From: an uncultured Bryobacterales bacterium
GTDB taxonomy: Bacteria > Acidobacteriota > Terriglobia > Bryobacterales > UBA6623
Direction: 5' to 3'
Assembly: GCA_958295955.1 (NCBI GenBank)
Contig: OY282420.1
Span: forward strand, 4,297,063-4,361,062
Length of the DNA: 64,000 nt
Shown here piece after piece: positions 63,094 to 64,000 of this stretch (position 1 is its first letter; the number at the start of each line of letters is the position of its first letter). The notes below the pieces were generated by a model, which was not told the origin of the DNA, made no database searches, and saw only the letters and a list, made by a program, of their open reading frames with translations. The position numbers were made by a program, and so were the translations under genes.

Positions 63094-63756
63094 ATGATCG
63101 CCGAGCGGATCGCCGCAGTGCGCGAGCGCATCGCCAGGGCCGCCGAACGGGCCGGCCGCGACCCCGCTGCGGTGACGCTCATTGCCGTATCGAAAATCAA
63201 GCCCGCGGCCGACATTCTCGCCGCTTACGAGGCGGGGCAGCGCGATTTCGGCGAAAATTACGTGCAGGAGTTTCGGGCGAAAGCGGCCGAGTTGCCCGCG
63301 CTGCCCGGCGCCCGATTTCATATGATCGGCAAGTTGCAGAGCAACAAGGCGAAGCCTGCGGCGGAATTGTTTCACTGCATTCATACGGTCGATAGCGTCA
63401 AGTCGGCCAGGCGGCTGAACGCTGCCGGAAAACGGCTGCCTGTTTTTATCGAGGTCAAGTTGTCAGACGAGGAATCGAAATCCGGGCTGGACGCGGCGGC
63501 GGTGGCGCCGTTGAAAGAGTTTCTCGACGGCGCGCCGAACCTGATTCTCAAGGGTTTGATGACGATGCCGCCCTGGTCTCCCGACCCCGAAGCCTCGCGG
63601 CCTTTTTTCCGCCGCCTGCGCGAGCTCGCCGAATTGCATGCGCTGCCCGACCTTTCGATGGGCATGAGCAACGATCTCGAAACCGCGGTCGAAGAAGGCG
63701 CAACCCACGTGCGCGTCGGCACGGCGATCTTCGGCAAGCGGGTCTATTCCCGGTGA
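63094..63756 (+). CDS. YggS/PLPBP pyridoxal phosphate homeostasis protein
   Basis: 220 residues. Single-domain alanine-racemase-like barrel with the PLP lysine at K34 in LIAVSKIKP, then FGENYVQEF, FHMIGKLQSNK and LSMGMSNDLETAVEEGATHVRVGTAIFG, the phosphate-binding end. It stores and delivers PLP and affects amino-acid balance. The stop overlaps the next gene start (GTGA), so a glycosyltransferase is coupled to it. Confidence 0.95.
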   Translation: MIAERIAAVRERIARAAERAGRDPAAVTLIAVSKIKPAADILAAYEAGQRDFGENYVQEFRAKAAELPALPGARFHMIGKLQSNKAKPAAELFHCIHTVDSVKSARRLNAAGKRLPVFIEVKLSDEESKSGLDAAAVAPLKEFLDGAPNLILKGLMTMPPWSPDPEASRPFFRRLRELAELHALPDLSMGMSNDLETAVEEGATHVRVGTAIFGKRVYSR

Positions 63757-64000
63757 GCGGCCTTCTCCCCGCGACGGCGATCGTTTCGCCGCTGCCGCCC
63801 GCGCCGACCGGCGTCGCCGAATACAGCGCGCGCATCGGCTCCGAGTTGGCCAAGCATACGCCCGTTGCGCTGCTGACTCCGGCGCAAGCGGGCCGCGCCC
63901 GAGAATACGAGCGCGTCATCTACCAGATCGGAAACAACGGGCTCCATGCGCCCGTTTACCGCGCGGCGCTCGAACGCCGGGGGGTGGTCGAGCTCCACGA
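63753..64000 (+). CDS. Glycosyltransferase, N-terminal part (cut by window end)
   Basis: From GTG 63753, overlapping the YggS stop by four bases. The visible 82 residues include IVSPLPPAPTGVAEYSARI, VIYQIGNNGLHAPVYRAAL and VVELH, the typical start of GT4-type glycosyltransferases of the GT-B fold. The rest lies outside the window. The pairing with YggS is probably a local operon, not a functional link. Confidence 0.75.
   Translation, partial: MSGLLPATAIVSPLPPAPTGVAEYSARIGSELAKHTPVALLTPAQAGRAREYERVIYQIGNNGLHAPVYRAALERRGVVELH

Overview
The window is a high-GC bacterial chromosome segment with about 50 protein genes and one tmRNA. The gene content points to Acidobacteriota, probably the Solibacteres/Bryobacterales side. 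The reasons are three large Oar-like TonB-dependent receptors with carboxypeptidase-regulatory-like N-termini, a tricorn-type protease, a DUF6677-like membrane protein, a DUF6282-type hydrolase, a DUF3604 protein, and an ECF sigma/anti-sigma/CpxP-like operon. This assignment is inferred from gene content; no rRNA is present. Many genes have a -10-like hexamer ending only 6-11 bases before the start codon, so leaderless or nearly leaderless mRNAs look common here.

Layout, 1-20 kb. An SDR dehydrogenase is followed by a duplicated gene end, then a secreted DUF3604 protein. A defence-like module follows at 3.9-11.3 kb: a PLD-nuclease/SNF2-helicase fusion, an Eco57I-like adenine methylase, a zinc-ribbon microprotein and a RipA-like membrane protein. 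The base composition of the methylase drops sharply exactly where its target-recognition domain begins. A PhoD-like lipoprotein, a short repeat cluster and an eroded Phd/PIN toxin-antitoxin pair come next. The most unusual block is at 14.6-20.1 kb: a P1B-type metal ATPase fused to an HflK-type SPFH domain, an HflC-type protein with a very His-rich N-terminus, a second HflK-type protein and a small membrane-anchored protein. It reads as a metal-transport/SPFH membrane complex.

Layout, 20-41 kb. This part holds a Tat-exported sulfatase, a tricorn-like protease, a HAD hydrolase with two small membrane proteins, a GT9-like/GT4 pair, a VOC protein, and an RsbW-RsbV partner-switch pair joined in one frame with a strong internal ribosome binding site. 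An SMP-30-like lipoprotein follows, then the operon cupin-DUF6282-pgeF-hpt (purine salvage). An SDR, a TVP38-like membrane protein, a MerA-like flavoprotein and a TIGR04283-type glycosyltransferase come next. RNase D and a lone Mrr-like restriction enzyme end this part.

Layout, 41-64 kb. This part holds an alpha/beta hydrolase, three Oar-like receptors surrounding a decayed creatininase gene, a tandem-domain secreted protein, the tmRNA gene, and a DAACS symporter. The ECF sigma operon, an acyl-CoA ligase with a cupin, a GntP permease, an enoyl-CoA hydratase-like protein, mltG-ruvX, and a YggS gene overlapping the start of a glycosyltransferase complete it. The best candidates for undescribed biology are the metal ATPase-SPFH operon, the four-gene defence-like module, and the recurring duplicated gene ends with GATTAAG decamers.
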